From Montifringilla adamsi (taxonomy: Eukaryota > Chordata > Aves > Passeriformes > Passeridae), in the NCBI GenBank assembly GCA_017590115.1, contig JAGGNK010007559.1:4362020-4426019 (forward strand): a stretch of DNA of 64,000 bases. The letters are read 5' to 3'. The position numbers and the translations under genes were made by a program. Below the pieces are notes generated by a model. It had not been told where the DNA came from. It saw nothing but the letters and a program-made list of their open reading frames with translations, and did no database searches. Positions within the stretch are counted from its first letter, which is position 1. Each line of letters starts with the position of its first letter. Positions 23,601 to 36,400 of the stretch are shown piece after piece.

Positions 23601-26600
23601 CTCATTGGTTGCCAGTGGGAATTAAGGTGTCTGAGCTGCTGCTGGAGTTTTGCCATGAGCTGTGTCTGACTGTGGCCTTTGTTCCCTTGAATTTGAGATG
23701 AATGCACAAACTGCATCCCAGTTAAAGTAAGCTGGTTGTGTTTTTCTCTGTGTGCTACACAAGGTGGTCTCTCATTTGTTGTTTCAGAGAGCATCAGCAC
23801 TGCAACGAACATCAACAAAAGAGGCTTTTGTTCCTGTAGTTGAAATGGACCAAAATGTGATGCATTCCACTTACCAGTCTGCCATTACACTCAAAGACAT
23901 AGTGAAAATGTCAGTCGTTCAGAGTCGGGAGAAAAAAGAAGAAGGTACTGTATCTCTGGGGAAATTGGCATTTTCTACTTTTGCTTTGAGCTGAAATGAG
24001 GGATCTTTCCTCTCCAATCCAAATACAATTTTTTTTAAAAGTGCAACAAATACAGTTGGTTAATAGAAATTGTGCCTTCCAATCTCTGCAGTGTTCCATT
24101 TCCACACAAAAACATTACAGTCTGGGCTAAATTGGGAGACAAAACATGCCAGTGTTTCTTCACTGTTATCTATACTTGGATAAGCTGATGAGTATCATGA
24201 TACTACACCCTACTGGCACAGCTCAGCCTTTCTTCTTTGGAGTAATTTATGGTGTTACTGTGTAGCAGGGGTGGATGTGGTTAGGATGTGGATTTGAGGG
24301 GAGATTTGAAAGTCTTTAGAGTGGCAGGACTCTGCCTGCCATAAGGCAGGAAAGATGGAGAAGATGGAAAAATGTCCTCACTAATGCATGACTGTTCCTG
24401 GCCATACAAACCATAATGTAAATTATCACCATTGCAGCCAAACCTGTGAAAGTTAAGGCCCCTTTAGCAGCTCATCCAAACAAAGCCGCTGTTGGAAAAA
24501 AGCCTCACGGACCACGTAAGTACTACAGAACACCATCCTGTCCTACCTGTGGCTTTACTGTTAAATAAGAGTTGAGGCAGTTACCCAAGAGCTGTTTGCT
24601 GTGGTGGTGATGCAGTGATGACCTGCAGTGAGCACCTTGGCACAGGGACGGGAGGGTGCTTTGTGGTATTTGGGGATGCATGCCTTGTGAGCTGGATGGG
24701 GAACTGCACAGGTACAGGGGTGCATCAGCCTGTAGTGGTGTCAGTGTGGGCTGTAAAGCAAAGCAGAGCCTCCCCACCCTCTTGTTGGTGCAGGTTTTTT
24801 TAATTTGTGCCAAACACCTTTTGGTTTGTTTGATAGATTCGTATGTGTAGAGTTCTGCTTAGTTGAGTTCTGTTCATGTTCTGATTGTTTTCTTCCTCCC
24901 TCACAGACCAGACCCACAAAGAGAAAACCATTCCTCAGGCTCAAACCACTTCACAGGGAGAGACAGATACCACCAGTAAGTGTTGATTAGAGGAGCCTTA
25001 CTCAAACATTTTGCTGCCTCCAGTCTAGGGCTGGGGTGATGGTCTTCGTGGCAGGTTATACTGGGGCCTGTCAGTGCTGTTTTGTCCAGATACCAGAATT
25101 AATGGGCACTGTAGCCTGTTTGGATGATCTTCCATGTTTTTTTTTTTGAAATAAATGTAAGCGTTAAGAAACAGCTTCTGTTACTTCCAGGGAGCTCTTG
25201 ACACGTGGTCCACTGGGTGGGTGTGGAGCAATCGGGGGCTGTGCTGGGGAAGCTGGACTGGAATGGAACTGCAGCTCCTGTTGCTGCACTAAAAGCTCTG
25301 TTGTAAAGAGGAAAGGAATAGTCAGTGTTCCTCATGGGAACAGGAGCATTCCATGTGCCTGAAAACACTGCTCCTGGAGGGGAGATCAAGCTCCTTCCAG
25401 GCTTATGACCCTGTGAAATAGGAAGCAAATGGAAGGCTGTGCTTGATGTGCAGCTTTCCAGTGTGAGGGTATTTGTACATGGCTTCAGCCTGCTGGACTG
25501 TCAGATCTTTACTGCTGCAGTTTCAGAAGAGCCATGGTGATGGTATTACACCTGACACAGTCTTACCAATGGCTTTTGCCTCCAAGTAGAACTCACAGTT
25601 TACTTTTTTCTTTTCCCCCCTCCAGAAGAGAAAAAGAAAGCTGCTAAAGTTGGTGAGTCCAAACTTTCATCATGGGTATTCTAATTTTCATTGACTGCTC
25701 TTAAAATGATAAGATGGTCATTAGTGTTGGTGTATTGAACAAAAGTTCAGCTCTTGCTGGCCACTGTGGGAGCAATCAAACACTGAGAGAAGTTGTCCAG
25801 AGAGTGGGATTTTCAAAACTTGACATGACAGTGAACAGCGTGAGCTAATATTGAAGTTAACCCTGCATGGAGCAGGATGCTAAACCAGATCAGCTCCAGC
25901 CTGAGTGTGTCTGTGATGGGGTGTTAAACATGTGAGGTCTCTTCCCAGCTGGCCAGACTCTCTGTTCTTCTGTTGACACAGCACCAACCACCACACCAAC
26001 CGCCACAGCTGCTGCTGCTGCTAAAGAGCTGCTTGACAGCTTCCTGAAGAAACCCAGAGAGGAGCTCTTGCAGTGTAAGACACCCAACATTACACTCCTT
26101 AAAGATGAACTTTGCTCTTGTTGTACTGATGTTATGTGTCGTCTGTAGTGACCTGACAAAAATACATCTGAGAGAGTTTTGTTAGCTTAATAGGTTGTTA
26201 AAAATGAAGCAAATTTCTGGAGAAAAAGGGGGCCAGGAGGTTTCTAAGTGGTTCTTTTATATCAAATTAATCTTCAGCATCTGTGAATCTTCTGAATGAA
26301 GATAAATGAAGTTTTTCAAGTAAGGATTTTGGTTTCCCCAAAAAAGACAGCATTAGGGTAGCCTAGAAACACACTGTAATGTACTGGATTCTTTTTAAAT
26401 GGAATGCAGGCTTTTATGTGAGCCCATGATGGCTTGTTAAGATGCTATACAACATGGCATACCTTTTGCTGCCAGATCAGCCATCACCTTCTTTTGGGGT
26501 ATTAGGGTGCTAAAGAGATCCTGTGAGGCTGCAGGAAGGAAGAAAACTCGTCCTCCATTTGCCTGTTGTGTGACATAGAGCTGCAGTTGAGCCCAGCAGC

Positions 26601-27275
26601 TTGTACTGTGGCCCTAAGAACTGGCTGCACTGAGGAGCAGAGCAGAGCTGGCAGATAAACATAGCAACAAGTGCTGAGGCAGGACAGGATAAACAAAAGT
26701 GCTTTGTTCTCCAGCACCTTCGAGTGACTTGTGTCATTGCAGATGCTGCCAACATCACGCTGGATTACAACACGGCTCACAACACCGTGGTTCTGGCTGA
26801 GAACTACACCAGGATGTCCATCTCAGACACCTTCCCAGGCCACAGGTACCACCCTCAGCGCTTCACCGATTACCGCCAGGTGCTGGGCTTCCAGTGCTTC
26901 AAGAGAGGCATCCACTACTGGGAGGTGGAGCTGCAGCAGGGCAGCTTCTGCGGCATCGGCGTCTGCTACGGCAGCATGGAGCGCCAGGGCCCCGAGAGCC
27001 GCCTGGGCAGGAACAGCAAGTCCTGGTGCATCGAGTGGCTCAACTCCAAAATATCATCCTGGCACAACGACGTGGAAAAGTGCCTGCCCAACACAAAGGC
27101 GACCAAGATTGGGGTGCTGCTCCACTGCGAGGGGGGCTTTGTGATTTTCATGGCGGTGGGGGAGAAGAATAACCTGATCTATAAATTCAAAACCCAGTTC
27201 ACTGAAGCCTTGTACCCAGCCTTCTGGCTGTTTTCCAGTGATGCTGTTCTCTCTCTCTGTCATATGAAAGAGTAA
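20608..27275 (+). CDS. TRIM25: TRIM25, E3 ubiquitin/ISG15 ligase (9 exons)
   Basis: RING-type E3 ligase of the cytoplasm that acts in RIG-I antiviral signalling. Exons: 20608-21234, 22544-22639, 23074-23307, 23788-23944, 24438-24515, 24907-24975, 25626-25652, 25982-26074, 26743-27275. Phases close to 637 aa. The RING has all eight ligands: C19, C22, C34, H36, C39, C42, C56, C59. An acidic run (about 92-104) precedes two B-boxes ([16 protein letters not shown]... and [16 protein letters not shown]...). Exons 2-3 (210-319) encode the coiled coil. Exons 5-8 are four tiny exons coding a Lys/Ala/Pro/Thr-rich linker that looks disordered. Exon 9 (461-637) encodes the PRY-SPRY domain, with [36 protein letters not shown] and [10 protein letters not shown]. 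Exons 1 and 9 are very GC-rich, while the middle exons are AT-richer. Confidence 0.95.
21271..21550. repeat. 30-bp minisatellite in TRIM25 intron 1
   Basis: Nine head-to-tail units of 30 bp start at 21271, 21301, 21331 and so on to 21511, with a partial tenth. Each unit follows the pattern CCCCGGGGCTGG, then A/G, A/G, CA, C/T, CCTCCCAAGGGCT, with few substitutions. The array starts 36 bp after the exon 1 donor. Because 30 is a multiple of three, the frame of exon 1 stays open through the array. Confidence 0.95.
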
Positions 27276-27713
27276 GGTCTTATATCTCAGTTTAGTTCAT
27301 TTACAGCACAGATAATCTGTCTCAAAGATTGATTGCTTGATGCAGAAATTATCATCTCTTTTAAGCAGTTTAGGAAATCTGCCAGTTCTTTGGACTGAAT
27401 TGCTAGAGCCTTTAGATAGTGATTTAGCAAAATGTTGGTGATGGTACAAACTACAGTGGTTTGCAAAGGTCTTGGTTGCCCTGAAATCAAAGTTATGGTG
27501 CAAATCCTTGTTAAATGTCTTCAGTGGCGCCTGTGGCTTCTGTGGTTTCCTGTAAAAGAGCAACAGAATTAGTGTGTTCATGGGTAACAATAATCCCTTT
27601 GAGAAAGAAACAGGAAGAATTCCTTGACAAATTCAGGCTTTGAGGGAGATCTCACTGTTGCCTTTTGGCCTGTGCACAGGCTGTTGTCCATACAGGTGTT
27701 CTCAGTGTAGGAC
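27276..27713. other. TRIM25 3' UTR / intergenic
   Basis: Presumed TRIM25 3' UTR. I see no clear AATAAA here and no other feature. Confidence 0.4.
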
Positions 27714-28024
27714 TGTCACTATAGGACACGAGACATGACACAGACATACTGCTGCTCTCAAGGCAGGAAAAAGAGAAGTTTATTTTCTGACTCCCAACAT
27801 TTATAGGTTTCCAAAGGTGACAGTGGATTGGAGGGTGAAAGTGCCACCTCTCCAATGTCACTGGACAAACCAAAGTCCATCAAGTTTCTCCTCCTCCATA
27901 GAAGAATGCAAAACAATCAGTTTACAGAAAGGGTGTGAAAAAGTTTGCTACAAGAATGCAAACCTCAGAAGGCTTAGAAAATCTTAAAAAATCAGGGCGA
28001 CATAGGACTCCACCAGATGCTACA
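27714..28024 (-). mobile_element. LTR-like element (endogenous retrovirus type), minus strand
   Basis: On the minus strand the segment begins with TG and ends with CA. It holds a TATA-like CCTATAAATG (around 27808-27799) and an AATAAA just after it (27784-27779), then a short U5-like tail ending TATAGTGACA. This layout fits a solo retroviral LTR. No target duplication was confirmed, the 5' border could instead be at 28014, and I cannot name the family. Confidence 0.5.
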
Positions 28025-29785
28025 GAAAGAGCTGCTGAAATCCCTAAGTTCAGGTCTTATGGCTGTAAGTTATAAAAGCCACTGTGACAAATCTAATCAG
28101 AATGGAACTGCGGAGACTTCTAGAATTGATGGGAAATAAATTGTGTTAGAATCACCAGGAAACAAATGACATCAACCCAGACACTGGGAATACACCAGAG
28201 AGTTGTCAGGAAGACATCCTGCAGAGCAGTGGTGTGCATCCTGTGATGAAGACTGTGGGATGAAGCATTCTGTGTCATCTTCTGACCCAGAACATGCTTC
28301 ACATCTTCACACTGAAGGCTCTTCAGTGCTGGGTTTTTTTGTGTGTGCTGGGGAGTTCAGGGGGTGCATTCCTGCTCTCAGGTTCTCCATTCTAATGTTT
28401 CCCTCTTTATGAGGTGGGATATTCTCTCCTGGTGTACCTTTTGTTGTTCAGGTGGTAGAAACTGGATTTCTTGCATGTTTTTGGGACTCCAATTTGAGGA
28501 GTCTCAAGACAGAGTGCAAGTACTTGGAAAATGCTGGTTCCTCTCTGTTTGAAGCCTGTGGGCAGACAGGGTGAGTCTTTTGACATACAGAGAATTAGCA
28601 CAAAGGAGAATATACATCCATTCTTCTGGGATGGATTTTTAATTCTCCTGGTGTTCTTTGGGTTGTGGTATGTCTTCAGAAGTTCTCACCAGGTACAGAG
28701 AAATCTGTACTTCTTCCTTACAACTTTAAAACCATCTGTAGGCAATCAAGGTATTTGGATCTCATAGTTATTGGGTCCATATAAACCTGGACTTACTGTG
28801 CCAGCTTTTATTTCTTGTAGCCCATGGGAAGCTCACATGAGAGCCTTCCTGGACTTGGATTTCTAAAACTGCCCTTACAGGACTTGGTGAAATAGAACAC
28901 AAAGCCACTGCTGGCAGTTTTGCAGGGAATTCTTAGAAGGCTTAAAAGAACCTCTGTGACTACATTAGCCAAAGTGCTCTGGAGAGAGGCTTTCAGGAAT
29001 TCAGGCTTGGTGTCTATTTTTACTTGGCTTGTAAACTCTTAGAACTTTGTCAAAGATAGCACAAGTCTCATTTCTTCCAATGTTTTGGTCAGAATAGGAT
29101 ATGGAATCGATGGTGGATCTAAAAGTGCCATGGCTGTCTTTGGAGCAGTTCTACTCCCTGAAGGGTCTCCACTTTCCAAAGCACAGTCAGCACTAAAACT
29201 CCCAGCCTGGGCAGAACATGCAAAAGGTGCAGAAGGAGGCTGTGTCCTGCTGGGAGCCAGCAATGGGTGACAGACTGGGCTTTCTGCCCTTCCAGTTTTC
29301 TGCCCTTCCTTTCAGCAGTGAAAGATAAGAGCAGTTCCCTCTGAGAAATCCTTTTGCTCCTTGGCTGTGCACAGGGCTGCAGATGCACTCAGCAGGGTGC
29401 TGAAGGAGTACTCTGTCCCCTTGGCTTTGGGCAAAAACGTGCTCCAGCAGTCTGTGCAGTGGAGGAAGTCCCCATCCTCTGTTCCTTGCTTCTTGACTTC
29501 AAAGAGGTGTCAGTACTGGCCTCTGAGTCTGTGGGCTTCTGTGGCCATAGTCTGGAGGGACACCCAAACAAAGTAAAGAGCAGCTTTTATTCTGCCTCGT
29601 TGGACGAAGTGGGATTCTTGACATGGCACACTGGGGCAGGACCAAGCATGTGGAACACATAAGGTGTCCTGCATTACCAGGCAGTGAAACAAGCCTTCTG
29701 CTGGGCTCCCGAACCTCTGTTTTGCTTTCTTTTGTGCTATGAATGACTAGAAGTCATAGAGTAAAGTTCTGTTAATTTGGAATTC
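28025..29785. other. Intergenic, possible decayed repeat sequence
   Basis: No coding exon with family resemblance. The minus strand has several moderately long stop-free stretches next to the LTR-like element, which could be a decayed internal region, but I recognise no gag, pol or env motif. Its origin is left open. Confidence 0.3.
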
Positions 29786-29909
29786 ACAGAATCACAGAAT
29801 GTTCTGAGTTGGAAGAGACTCACAAGGATCACTGAGTCCAGCTCTTGAGTGAATGATCCATATGGGGATGGAAATGGGGACCTTGGCATTACTAGGACCA
29901 ATCTCTGGG
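29786..29909 (-). mobile_element. CR1 3'-end fragment, minus strand
   Basis: The plus strand reads CACAGAATCACAGAATGTTC, then TGAGTTGGAAGAGACTCACA. This is the reverse complement of a CR1 3' end with its CACAGAAT-type terminal repeats. The same terminal sequence forms the tail of the SINE in SCPEP1 intron 1. Confidence 0.8.
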
Positions 29910-30806
29910 CGTCTGAGAAATGTTTTGGTTAGCTTCAGGTATCTTGCGTATTTTGAAACATTAGTGTGATATAACTTTTATAACTAATGGTAAATATTAG
30001 TGTGTTTAGGAGAAATACTAGTTACTGCACGATAAATGATCATTTTAAAGCCTTTTCAACACAAATGGATTGGTTTTACTTGGGAGGTACCTGTAAGAGC
30101 TGCACTGATTTTAAAGAAGACATATATAGGAGCATATATTTTAATTGTAATTCTCTTTTTAGTATTACAAAGAAAGCAACTTAGTCTAGAAAAAGAACTA
30201 ATTCTGGTGTTAACACCATGAGAATGTGCATTGATTTGCATTTTATTATACAAATGAGAGTAAATAAAAAAACAGTTGCTGAATGAAAATAAATGAATGT
30301 TTAATCTTTTCTTCAATTAAAGACATCAGTAAAGCAGTGTATTTAGAAAGATATGCTTATGCAGTTATAAACCTGTTGATTACACTGATATATCAGCCCT
30401 GTTCTTCATTCTGTATACGGTGTGTTATTGTTTGTAGCTGTGCCTGCCACACACAGGCAGGGCCACCACCATGGGGTTTGTGCCACCAGGTCCCTGTGCC
30501 TGTGCCCACTCCAGGGGTGGCTGGTGACTGGTGATGGCTTGAATTCAATAAAAACTCACAGTAAACCCTAACTCTGAATGTTTTGTTCTCTGCTCAGGCT
30601 CGAAGCAGGGAGGGAGGCAGCGGTGAAGACACAACAAAGGACAGCTCTGGTGGTGCATCACTCGCTGGGCTGGGGGGGAGCTGGGGAAGGGGCAGGCAGA
30701 GCTGTGGTGTTCTCTGGACTGGTCCTGAACTGCCTCCTTCCCCTGGGCTGTGGATGCCGTGGGACAGAGAGAGAGAGGCAAACAGCAAGCGTTTCTCACA
30801 GCGGCT
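29910..30806. other. Intergenic
   Basis: AT-rich in the first half and GC-richer after 30450. No gene or identified repeat seen. Confidence 0.35.
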
Positions 30807-31066
30807 TGTGAGAATTTTCAGGGAGTTGTAAGGATGTGATAACTTGTTAAGTATAAACAATCTGTAGGTGGTGTTTTTCTGCTTAATCTTTCTGTTCTTC
30901 TCAAGGACGGTGTGTGAGGGAGGTGTTTTTGTTAGTTAGCCAGTCAAACAGAATCCATCATATCACTCTATTTAAACCGTGCCGGTCTCTTCAATAAATC
31001 CTTCTTGGATCCTTCTACAATCCCACCTCCTGCCTGTCCCTGTGTCATTCTCGGTGCAAGAGTGAC
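30807..31066 (+). mobile_element. LTR-like element, plus strand
   Basis: Starts with TGTGAGAATTTTCAGGG and ends with GAGTGACA. It holds a TATTTAAACC TATA-like box near 30969, an AATAAA at 30993-30998 and a CT-rich tail, in the order expected of U3-R-U5. No internal viral sequence adjoins it, so a solo LTR is likely. Borders are approximate and no target duplication was confirmed. Confidence 0.45.
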
Positions 31067-31110
31067 ACTGAGCCACACACCCATTGTCAGTAATGCTCCT
31101 CCTCACTGAG

Positions 31111-31731
31111 GAGATCATCTTTCCCAGGAAACAAAACTGGAGACCTTCTTGGGTAAGCACAACCATGGTCCTCCATGCTGGAGGAAGATGGACAATTGAA
31201 GACACAGTGTGGGATTGCTCTAAAAAGCCTTAGGTGAGATCCAGCATCTGCCAGCCCAAGTTACACCTGGAAGCAGCAATAGGTGGTGATTCCTGATGAT
31301 TTCACCCAGTGAAATTGCAAGCTGCTGCCTCCCCATGTGGCCAGTGGAAAACAATTCAGCAGGGAGCTGCTCTGGTGCCTCAGCAGATTTAAAAATCAGC
31401 CCAAACAAAGCATCCATGAAACTGAGATCATCTTTCCCAGGAAACAGGGAGACCTTCTTGGGTAAGCACAACCATGGTCCTCCATGCTGGAGGAAGATGG
31501 ACAATTGAAGACACAGTGTGGGATTGCTCTAAAAAGCCTTAGGTGAGATCCAGCATCTGCCAGCCCAAGTTACACCTGGAAGCAGCAATAGGTGGTGATT
31601 CCTGATGATTTCACCCAGTGAAATTGCAAGCTGCTGCCTCCCCATGTGGCCAGTGGAAAACAATTCAGCAGGGAGCTGCTCTGGTGCCTCAGCAGATTTA
31701 AAAATCAGCCCAAACAAAGCATCCATGAAAC
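31111..31731. repeat. Tandem duplication of a 0.31 kb unit
   Basis: Copy 1 (31111-31422) and copy 2 (31424-31731) are almost identical. Both run from GATCATCTTTCCCAGGAAAC to AAGCATCCATGAAAC and differ mainly by a few bases near the start, where copy 1 has an extra AAACT-like stretch. The near-identity points to a recent event. The minus strand is stop-free over about 65 codons in each copy, but nothing else supports coding. Confidence 0.95.
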
Positions 31732-33455
31732 AAGTCAAACATTTCCACCTAAAGTTCTCCAGGTGAGTTGGGCTGAAGAAGGTTTCGGGGAAGGAAATCT
31801 CTGAAGAGTTTGTAGACTCATACAGTGTTGCTTGAGGAGTGTGATAGGTACTACAAAAACCAAGGGGAGGTAAAATCCTCATCTTCACTGCTTGTCCCAT
31901 GCTGTCCCTGGGATTAGGAGGTCAGTTAGGTCTGCCAGAGCTTTGCCTCAGTTTCCAAAGACAGACAAGGAGGTATTTTAAGCCTGTGTAAGCTCGACTG
32001 TGACTACAGCCAGAGGCCTGAGCAGGTACTGAGGCCCCAGGGAAGTCAGCATCATCACATTCATATTCTGTTTTCTTCCTTGCTAATGGCATTTCCTCTT
32101 GATTTAGCTTTGTGAACACTTTTTCACAGCAAAAAGAACAACTGACTTAGACTCCAAATCATACTTTCTGTGAATACATGTAAAAATGTATCAAGACATT
32201 CCCTATTTTAGTAAAATTGTGTTGGTTAGGGTTTAACAACGTATTTCTGTACACAGGCTTCTGACTCCCTCCCATTTCTTCCCCCCTTCTTAATTCCCTT
32301 CCAATTAAGTGGCTGCTACTTCTCAAATAATCAATGTCAGTTAAAAACGTGTCACAGTGTGGTCACTGTATGACTTCTATTCAAAGCTCATGTCATTTAG
32401 AATTTCATTGGCAGCTATTTTGTCCCATAAAAAAGTTCAAGACAGCAATTTGTGAATCTTGCTCAGCCAAGCAGAACTGTGGAAAAGAGGAGTCATTCCA
32501 AAAGTCAATTAATTGTGGCCTGTCAGAGTTCTCCTCGTTCAGTTTTCTCCAGGCCCTGCCATGGGCTCACATCTGTCAGCCCCGTGTTGCCCAGGCTGCA
32601 GCCAGATGCCATTACATGGGAAATAATGGGTTTATTCACACCATTTATTGGGTTCTGGGTGGTAGGCACATTTGTATATCATTTTACGGTGTAGCAATTC
32701 CATTTACATAAAACACAGGCAATTGTGTGAGTCTGGCTAAAGCACTAAGGGAGGGTGGGAGGAGCCACCAATCAAATAATAAAGGCTAATTGAAAAGAGG
32801 CAGATAATTTAGGTGAAAATACCATCATGAGCAATTCTTGATCCTAAATTAGTTCAACAGAACTTGAAGGAGGCAATGTAGTTTGCATTTTGTTTGTGCT
32901 TGTATTAAACTCCTTCATGTTTTTTCAATGTCAGAAAAAAAGCATGTACTTTTTACAGCACCTACATTCCATTTTAAAAATCAAGTAATTCTTGATGAAG
33001 AAAGGGCTTTTTTTACTTTAGAGGTAGTTTTTTCCTCCCAGGTTAGAGGGAGTTTTCACATTTGCCTTTAAAGGAAGAGAAATCAAGCAGAGATTGGGGA
33101 GGGGAGAAAAATATCTAGCGAAAAAGCACATAACATTTACACAGACCAAGAGATGTTAGAGAGACTTTTCTAATCCTGAGCACAGGCTGCTTCTAACCTT
33201 CCCCAAAATACTGTCTTTCCAAAAATCCAGAGTTATTTTGTGAGGCAAAGAAAATGTGATGAAAAAGAAATTATTGTGAGTTAAAAGTCACTTTACAGGG
33301 CTCACAGAGCCATTATCTTCAGGAAATCCTCCAGGTCCAGTTTGGGTGGAATTGTTAACTTTAGTCCTTGGTTTTAACTCTTGGTTTTAACTCCAGATTC
33401 AGAATCCAAAGATTGGGCTGAAATTTTTCAGCTCTCAGCAGGAGTGTCTCTCATG
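31732..33455. other. Intergenic / 3' UTR side of the meteorin-like gene
   Basis: Probably contains the meteorin-like 3' UTR on the minus strand. Two close AATAAA signals on that strand (32649-32644 and 32636-32631) would give a 3' UTR of about 0.8 kb. No coding exon is supported here. Confidence 0.45.
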
Positions 33456-36400
33456 TCAGTTGAGCTCAAACTCGCAGGGGTTGGCTCCCCTTGCTCTGGC
33501 AGCCTGGTAAACCAGCATGAAATCCTTAAACCGAGGGGCACAGCCCAGCCAGGCTTCCCCAAAGTGTTCATTCCCAGTGAAGAGGAAATCTCCCCCTCCC
33601 TTCTTCACCTTGCACTGAAGAAGGGTTCGGATGGGGCCTCGCCACTCCCCACTCCCCTCCTCCTGCTGGAAAATCCGGTTTTTCTGCCTGTAGACCTTCT
33701 GGACTCTGACATCAACCTGGGACATGTGGTTCTCCGAGTCGTGGGAGACACTTTGGATGGATCCTTTCACCACTGGATGTGAAGAAGACAGGAGGTGGTT
33801 ATGGAGCAGCAGGAGAACAGTGCAGGTACTACAAGCTCATGGAATGAAATAACTGAGAGCAGCTTTGCTGTGCAGATTTTACACCTAGCACCTGCACATG
33901 GACACATTTCTGAGCTCACATTGCATCCTTTGCACAGGGGATCCCCACGCAAGCTCTGCTACCTCCGTGGAATTGTGCTTTATGACTGCTCAAACAGCTA
34001 CACCACGGGGAAAAGCTTGATAATGCAAAGTAGTGGAGGATAAATAAGCACATGACAAGAGGTCAGCTCAGGGATTAATTTTTTTCAGTTTGTGGTCCAA
34101 GACAAGGACTACCACAGATGCCTCCTGCCTGACTCCAGGGGACTCTGGAGCTTTTACTTGCACAGCACTAACAGAGGCTGATCCAAGAAGAATCAGAACA
34201 TTATTTGGCCAGAAAAACATGAGAGCTTGTTAAATGTTTTTCATTTAAACGTTTGGTGGGTTTTTTTCCCTCTCAAAAGACAATGTCATCCATCCACCAA
34301 AAGACACTTTGGGAGATGATGAACAACACTAAAACTCTTAAAGTGACTTTATTTGAAGCCTAATAATAAATCACTTTGCATAGAGGTACCTTCTTCTCCC
34401 AGAAGGATCCTAGCTGGGCGGAAAGCATAAGAAGCCATTGTCTCTGAAAGCATTCTTTGCATCCATCATGTGGAGAATGAAGCATCCCATCTGACAGGTG
34501 TTTGTTGTCTTGAAGCCACCTTTATCATTGTCACTGCCCCCATTTTCCACAGCAATCAATTATTCTTCTACTGATTAAATTAATTTCAATCCCACATCCA
34601 CAGAAGGCTCAGAAACATTCACCATTTGAGAAAGAGCTCTTCAGCAAGAGGTTACAAAACCACCCTCCTGCCACTAAACTCTTTCACTCCTGTACAGAAA
34701 ACTCAACAACCCAAGATGCAGAAAAACCTTATCTCAGAAGTTTTCAAGAACTTCCTCATTTACTTGGATTTCCAAGGGAATCCAGAATTTTGTGTAACAG
34801 ATGTCTCTGCTCTCTGTCTCCCTCTTTGTGTGACCATTTTTCATCAGATGCAGTCAAGTCTATTGACAAGCTATAATGCACTTGTTGCTGGTGCTCCAGG
34901 TTGCTCTGCACTGCTCAGGGGGCAGTGACTGCAGACCCCCATGCTCAGGACAACCACGAAGCCCCCATTCAGTGCCAGTGGCATTTACACTTTCATTAGC
35001 AGCTATTTTCTCTAATCAAAACAGCTGATGGTAGCGATTTGTGAGCGCAGGGCGAGGAAGTCAGGCTATAAATGGAGTCAGTTCAAAGGGCTGTTCCTTC
35101 TGGGCTGTTGCTGCTGTGAGTGTGAGTGCCCCCTTTGTGTGCCTGGGCCCCCACATCTGTCAGTCTCCAGTGGGGACAGCGCCAGCTTGGGGACAGCACC
35201 CTCCTCCAGGACAGAGAATGGGCTGGATGGCACCAGTTAGTTTAGAAGAATAAAAATTACCAGCTAGAAGAAGAATAAAAATTACCAGTACTTCTTCCAG
35301 GAGAGAGAATGGGCTGGATGGCACCAGTTTAGAAGAAAAATAAAAATGACCAGCTGTGGAGCACTCTTAAGGAAGCACGCTCTGCACTGGTTTTGTATTT
35401 GCACTGTGATGCTGGTGTCTGATTTTAAAAGCCTTAAAGCATGGCGAATCCTGGTGGGAAAGCAGTGATTTGGTGAGGTTTTTAAATGTTGAATATGGGG
35501 TTTGTAGTTTTATTTATTTATGTAGGTACATTTACAGCAATGGAATTGTGGCTATGTGAGAGGCAGCTCTACAGCTTTAGGTATTTGAGCTAATCAAAGA
35601 AGTACAAATGTGCATGTGAAAAAATGTGGCAATAAAATTAGCAAATTGCAATTGAAAGGAAAGACTCTATTCCATTAGTAAGAAAATGGAAAAATATTTT
35701 AACGTATTATCAGATAACTGTATCTTATTATTTCTTTTCTTATGGATTAACAACTGTGCTGTTCCCTCATAAGGGATGAGACCTAACCAGGATGTCACTG
35801 AATGAAAGTTTAAATCACATGAAATCTTTAGCTAAGTTGCAAACAACTCACTCCCTCTACAATAAAAAACTGGGGAGTGTGCAAACTGAGGGGAGAGAGA
35901 AGGCAGATTCATAACTGGGATAAAAAAAATACAGACAAAGGGAATAAAAATGACCACATCAAGCATGTTCAACCTGAGTGCACATCTACACACGTGACTC
36001 AGCTACACCTGTGAGCCAGCAGCACACCTGTGAGCATTACTCACAGTTCAGTTTTAGCTCATAACCTTTCTGCCTGCAGGAAATTAGGACCCTGGCAGCA
36101 AAGCTTCTCCCTTTTGGGTTTCACTTTGCACCCCCCTATTCAGATTCTTTTCCACAGTTTCTTTCCCAGATCAGAGAGCACAGTCATGCTATTATTTTAA
36201 GAAAAACAGCAAATAAATCCAAATAATCAATATAAATTAAAGGCAGAATGACTCCCCTTTAGTCAGCTTACCAAAATCACTGCTGCAAATGGCCATAAGG
36301 AGCTCCATGTTGTCACAGGGACGGCACATAGCTAGAATAAATAGAGCAGTTATTTCTAACACTATAGTACATCCCACTGCAAAATGACTGGTGAGTTCAG

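Noticed and set aside
31529..31900. A 123-codon minus-strand frame in the tandem duplication
   Set aside because: It is open in both copies only because the copies are nearly identical. No homology or gene signals support it.
32334..32711. A 125-codon cysteine-rich plus-strand frame between TRIM25 and the meteorin-like gene
   Set aside because: There is no recognisable domain, no splice context and no regular cysteine pattern. It is more likely chance.
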